DNA of 64,000 nt from JBEBGV01 sp040081265 (GTDB lineage: Bacteria > Acidobacteriota > Vicinamibacteria > Vicinamibacterales > UBA2999), in contig JBEBGV010000012.1 of the NCBI GenBank assembly GCA_040081265.1, forward strand, positions 1 through 64,000. Direction: 5' to 3'. Shown here in pieces: positions 60,805-64,000 of this stretch. Each line of letters opens with the position of its first letter. Position 1 is the stretch's first letter. The position numbers and the translations under genes are program-made. Under the pieces are notes generated by a model. That model was not told the origin of the DNA and made no database searches. It worked only from the letters and a program-made list of their open reading frames with translations.

Positions 60805-60845
60805 CCCCGCCGGAGTCCAGATATTCGTGTTCCGCTTGACGGGGG
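59969..60845 (+). mobile_element. Truncated IS3-type insertion sequence
   Basis: Contains a decayed orfB but no orfA; the left end adjoins the methyltransferase remnant without a visible terminal repeat. A possible right end lies near CTTGACGGGGGAGC (60835-60848). No target duplication is recognisable, as expected for a rearranged copy. Boundaries are approximate. Confidence 0.7.
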
Positions 60846-60988
60846 AGCGTACCTAACCGTTCGCCGACATACAATGCGCTGCGCGCAGTGCGACGCTCCA
60901 AACATAGGCGATGCGCCGGCGGACGGCCGCCAAGTCGCGAGCAGCGATCGGCCGTCCGAGACTGGAGCCGCTGCACACTTCGCTGATT
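60805..60988. other. Intergenic remnant after the IS element
   Basis: 184 bp between the transposase stop and the B7 stop. It contains the probable right end of the IS and then sequence with no open frame I recognise. A small palindrome CTGCGCGCAG (60882-60891) is present. No tRNA or gene remnant could be identified. Confidence 0.4.
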
Positions 60989-62743
60989 TCAGGAGTGGGT
61001 GTCAGGGCCATCAGACGGGGTCCTTGCTGCGCGCAGGCGGGCAATGAATTGACCCCGCACCAACCGTGACGCACGTAAGAATCGAGAAGGCAGGCGGTGG
61101 AGCCAACGAAGCATATTCCAACCTTGTTTCCTTAAGCGACGGATAGTCCATCCGGACGCCTTGCGAAGAAGGCGAATCGGACGCACCAACGACCTCTTGC
61201 GCAGCCGATCGAGCTCGGGTTCGACCCTCTTCCACCAAGGATCTCGTTGTCGGCCGTCATCGTCAAGCGCGGGCGTGAATAGGTTGATCAATATTGCCGC
61301 GGGCAACAGCAAGAGTCGACTCACACGGATGCCTAACGCCTCCGGCACTATATCGACTCGGAGTTCTGCGGCCCGTTCCAGCGCATCACACAGCTTCGGC
61401 GTGGCCGCCTCTGCAACTCCCATGGGCCGAATGAACGAGGCCACAAAGCGGTCCAGTTGCTGACGTGTTTCATTGGGATTGGCGAGAACATCCGCAAGCT
61501 GCGCCAGATGTTCGCCCACGGTCGATGCGATCCTAAGGAAGCCGCCATTCTCTGGTAGGAGATAACGGAAGTGCAATGTCCCGTCCTGCGTACCTGCAAA
61601 GTCTGACGTGCGAAGCGATAAGACGGGCTTGCGTAGAATCGATGCCTCTATCATCGCGCTCGTGTTGATGCCAACAACCGCATCGCTGTAGTAGAGAGAG
61701 TCAAAGAAACCATCCCGCGACAGTTCGGACGCCGGGGTGTACCGTGCCCTCGGCCAAATCGCCACGGGTGCCAAGTCCGAAAAGTCTGCCGTCTCCCATG
61801 CAACGCCATTAAACGGATGTGGGCGGATCAGCACCGCAGCATCGCGTACACCAGGCCCGCCTTCCTGCCGCAGCGCTGTCAACCACCTCCGAACGAAGGG
61901 CACTTCCTGCTCGGAGCGTGCGATGAATATGGACGAGGCCGTGTACAGCACGATTGGGAGATCCGTGGGCAGACCGACGGTCGAACAGAAAAGCTCACGG
62001 CGCTGGCTGGGTTGGCGTTCGAACCAGCGATCGAAGAGCTGCGCGCCAGTCACCGAAATCCGTTCGACGGGGATCCCGTGCAGTGAGACCGCCTCTTCGC
62101 GCTGGTAGGCATTCCAAACTGTCACGGCGTCGGGCACCACGCGCAAGTGTCCTTTGTTGGTCAAATTGTCCCAGCTGGCAACCGAGAGCGTCGTGGGAAT
62201 GCCAAGCGCATGGGCGGCACGAATCAGGTCCACCTGCATCGAGACAAAGTCAACAAGCGGCGACACGACGACCAAATCGGGGCGCTGCTTCCGTAGGAAC
62301 CCCACCAGAGTTGAGTTGACCGGTATCGCAGACTCCAACGCTCGAAGCCATGCATAAATCCGCTCGAGGGTTGCTGAAGGCAGTGAGGCCTCGCGTTCGA
62401 GCAAACCAATCAACAAAGGTGCGGCCTTAACAGCCTTTCGACGCGCCCGTTCGCGTAGGGCGGATGCTTCGGCCAAAGTCGGATGCAAGTAGCGAGCGTA
62501 ATCGAAGCCGCCACGGACTGCCCTGGCAGTCTTCGTCCACACATCGCTTCGAGCCGGAATCTGGCCAAGGATTTCTATTCGAGGATCGCTAATCAGCTCA
62601 TGGAGCCGCGCATGCTTCCGCTCACGCAGCCAGTTCACTCCAATGGAAACCGAGTGTCCGCGCTCGGCGAGTTCGGACAGCGTCGAGTCGAAGTACCGAA
62701 GGTACTCTGGTGATGCCAGTACGAAGAGGATGCGCTTACTCAT
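60989..62743 (-). CDS. Family B putative glycosyltransferase, copy B7
   Basis: 584 residues from ATG. ILFVLASPEYLRYFDSTLSE, DYARYLHPTL, DLVVVSPLVDFVSMQ, SWDNLTNKGHLRVVPDA, VTGAQLFDRWFERQPSQ, LIRPHPFNGVAW and INTSAMIEASILRKPV. After about 470 come a hydrophobic patch (LLLLPAAILINLF) and a 90-residue Arg-rich tail with WWKRVEPELDRLRKRS, which might bind the membrane surface. It belongs to the B6-B8 branch (DN in the signature). It overlaps B8 by 4 bp. Confidence 0.65.
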   Translation of the reverse strand: MSKRILFVLASPEYLRYFDSTLSELAERGHSVSIGVNWLRERKHARLHELISDPRIEILGQIPARSDVWTKTARAVRGGFDYARYLHPTLAEASALRERARRKAVKAAPLLIGLLEREASLPSATLERIYAWLRALESAIPVNSTLVGFLRKQRPDLVVVSPLVDFVSMQVDLIRAAHALGIPTTLSVASWDNLTNKGHLRVVPDAVTVWNAYQREEAVSLHGIPVERISVTGAQLFDRWFERQPSQRRELFCSTVGLPTDLPIVLYTASSIFIARSEQEVPFVRRWLTALRQEGGPGVRDAAVLIRPHPFNGVAWETADFSDLAPVAIWPRARYTPASELSRDGFFDSLYYSDAVVGINTSAMIEASILRKPVLSLRTSDFAGTQDGTLHFRYLLPENGGFLRIASTVGEHLAQLADVLANPNETRQQLDRFVASFIRPMGVAEAATPKLCDALERAAELRVDIVPEALGIRVSRLLLLPAAILINLFTPALDDDGRQRDPWWKRVEPELDRLRKRSLVRPIRLLRKASGWTIRRLRKQGWNMLRWLHRLPSRFLRASRLVRGQFIARLRAARTPSDGPDTHS

Positions 62744-64000
62744 CTCCGTAAACGGAGCAAGTCGTCAAGTGGCGAGAGAAGCAGTCTCCCAACAGTTGCC
62801 GAGAGTCTCGGGGAAGGCGGAGTCAAGCGGAGCGTGGCGGTTCGCTCGATCGCGTTTACTACTCGTGGGGTTGCCGGCTCAGTGAGTCCGTTGGGACGAA
62901 CAAATGCCTCCACAAACCTTCGAATCCGAGAGTGGTCGTTGGGGGTGGAGAGTGACTCACCGACCTGCATCACATGCTGTTCCAGCGTTGAAGCGAGGCA
63001 CAACAATCCGCCGCCCGCATCTTTCAGGTGCTGGAAGTGCAGGGTACCGTTCTGGGTGCCAGCAAACTCATCAGCCAGCAGCGAGAACACGGGACGCCCT
63101 ACGATTGCCGACTCAATGAGCGCGCTGGTGTTCACTCCAACGACCGCATGGCAGTGGTACATCGAGTCGTAATATTCCGCCCGCGCCTCCGCGTCGATGG
63201 GGTTGGCCCCAGCCCTGGGCCAAATCGCCACCTGGGCGTGTGCCGAGAAATCCACTGACCGCCATTGATCGGCGTTCTGTGGATGTGGCCGGACCAGCAG
63301 GCCAAGGGAACGAACGTCGGGATCAGCGCTGACGCGCACTGCATCCATCCATCGTCGAACGAAGGGAACCTCGTAAGGAGCTATGAAAGGCGACGAACAG
63401 ACATACAGCAGAAACGGCCTATCTGGCGATAGTCCAACTCGTCCGCAGAACTGGTTCCTGGTGGTACTGACCCGGCGCGTGAACCAATGGTCGTACGCTT
63501 GAGAACCAGTTACGGCAACGCGCCTCGGGTCCACGCCATGCAACTCGACGGCCTCTTTTCGTTGCATCTCGTTCCAGACTACAACGCAGTCTGGCACTTC
63601 GTGAATGAGGCCTTTTGTCGTCAAGTGGTCCCAGCTACCCACTCCGAGGACGCTGGGAATGCCACGCCGCCGAGCCGCCCTGACATAGTCGACCTGCATT
63701 GAGCCGAAGTATAAGAGTGGCGTGAGGAGCAGAAGATCTGGCCGCAGACGTTCGAGGAGGGCTTCGACCTCGTGTCGCGGAGGAATGACGCGTTCCACCG
63801 CCCGCGCGCAGCGCATGAGCCATCGGTGCGCCCACCTCGACCGTAAAATCGGTAAGCGTGGAATGGCGACAACGACGGCGGGCGCGTGCGCTTTGGCGCG
63901 AGCCCGCAGCTCCCCGGCGTGTTCGAACTGTGGTTCAAGGTAACGCCAGTAGTCAATCGTGAGACGCACGAGCGAAGCCACACTGACCCACTTGCCGCGA
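62740..64000 (-). CDS. Family B putative glycosyltransferase, copy B8, cut by window edge
   Basis: The frame is open to the right edge; a GTG at 63981 exists, but the N-terminal Rossmann strand of the family would lie beyond it, so the true start is outside the window. Visible: DYWRYLEPQF, DLLLLTPLLYFGSMQ, SWDHLTTKGLIHEVPD, VTGSQAYDHWFTRR, LVRPHPQNADQW, VNTSALIESAIVGRPV. It ends at a short basic LRLRR without a long charged tail. It continues the tandem array, so the locus extends to the right. Confidence 0.66.
   Translation of the reverse strand, partial: RGKWVSVASLVRLTIDYWRYLEPQFEHAGELRARAKAHAPAVVVAIPRLPILRSRWAHRWLMRCARAVERVIPPRHEVEALLERLRPDLLLLTPLLYFGSMQVDYVRAARRRGIPSVLGVGSWDHLTTKGLIHEVPDCVVVWNEMQRKEAVELHGVDPRRVAVTGSQAYDHWFTRRVSTTRNQFCGRVGLSPDRPFLLYVCSSPFIAPYEVPFVRRWMDAVRVSADPDVRSLGLLVRPHPQNADQWRSVDFSAHAQVAIWPRAGANPIDAEARAEYYDSMYHCHAVVGVNTSALIESAIVGRPVFSLLADEFAGTQNGTLHFQHLKDAGGGLLCLASTLEQHVMQVGESLSTPNDHSRIRRFVEAFVRPNGLTEPATPRVVNAIERTATLRLTPPSPRLSATVGRLLLSPLDDLLRLRR

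Noticed and set aside
60882..60891. Palindrome CTGCGCGCAG as an attachment site
   Set aside because: Too short and GC-simple in this background; no integrase or tRNA nearby.

Overview
The window looks like chromosomal DNA of a high-GC Gram-negative bacterium. The GTG starts, the MerR/TPR hybrid protein at the left edge, the ergothioneine genes and the style of the glycan genes would fit an Acidobacteriota of the Vicinamibacterales type. That assignment is inference; the window has no rRNA or other marker gene.

Region 1 (1-11.8 kb) is mostly metabolic. It holds an edge-truncated MerR-like/TPR protein divergent from glucokinase (glk), a small membrane protein, a 1177-residue flavin/iron-sulfur oxidoreductase resembling fused Nfn/GltD-PyrK subunits, an ergothioneine pair (egtB-egtD) followed by a 2-oxoglutarate/Fe(II) oxygenase-like protein, and divergent thiS-thiG followed by a WbdD-like methyltransferase.

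Region 2 (11.8-64 kb, beyond the right edge) is a very large surface-glycan locus, almost all on the minus strand. Eighteen gene junctions overlap by 4 bp (ATGA or GTGA), which points to long translationally coupled operons. It begins with sugar-nucleotide genes (gmd, an RmlD-like reductase, a DegT aminotransferase), a rhamnosyltransferase-like GT2 and a WecA-like phosphoglycosyltransferase fused to a membrane/Rossmann segment. Next is a nonulosonate-type module (20.3-28.1 kb: HAD phosphatase, transketolase, NeuA-like, aldehyde dehydrogenase, methyltransferase, SDR, NeuB-like). Then come a multipass membrane protein, a nucleotidyltransferase and an epimerase. Two more sialic-acid-like sets follow: NeuA+NeuC+NeuB at 35.6-39.5 kb, and NeuA+NeuC without NeuB at 48.6-50.5 kb.

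Interleaved with these sets are two paralogous families that I cannot place in a named family. Family A (about 340 residues, signature GPWLSEVGYEVLYWVPF) occurs five times. Family B (about 470-600 residues, GT-B-like, signature SWDHLSSKAL...VTGAQ...RPHP) occurs nine times, including one pseudogene and one copy cut by the right edge. One 912-residue protein fuses B to A, so the two probably act in one step or complex. The likely role is assembly of a glycan rich in nonulosonic (sialic-like) acids, with repeated gene duplication giving many related transferases.

The right part (53.6-61 kb) shows active rearrangement: a frameshifted and internally deleted family B copy, a plus-strand family A gene with an apparent leaderless promoter, a 56-codon remnant of a methyltransferase C-terminus, and a decayed IS3-type transposase next to it. 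No tRNA, rRNA or CRISPR array was seen, and no gap over 300 bp lacks an assignment.
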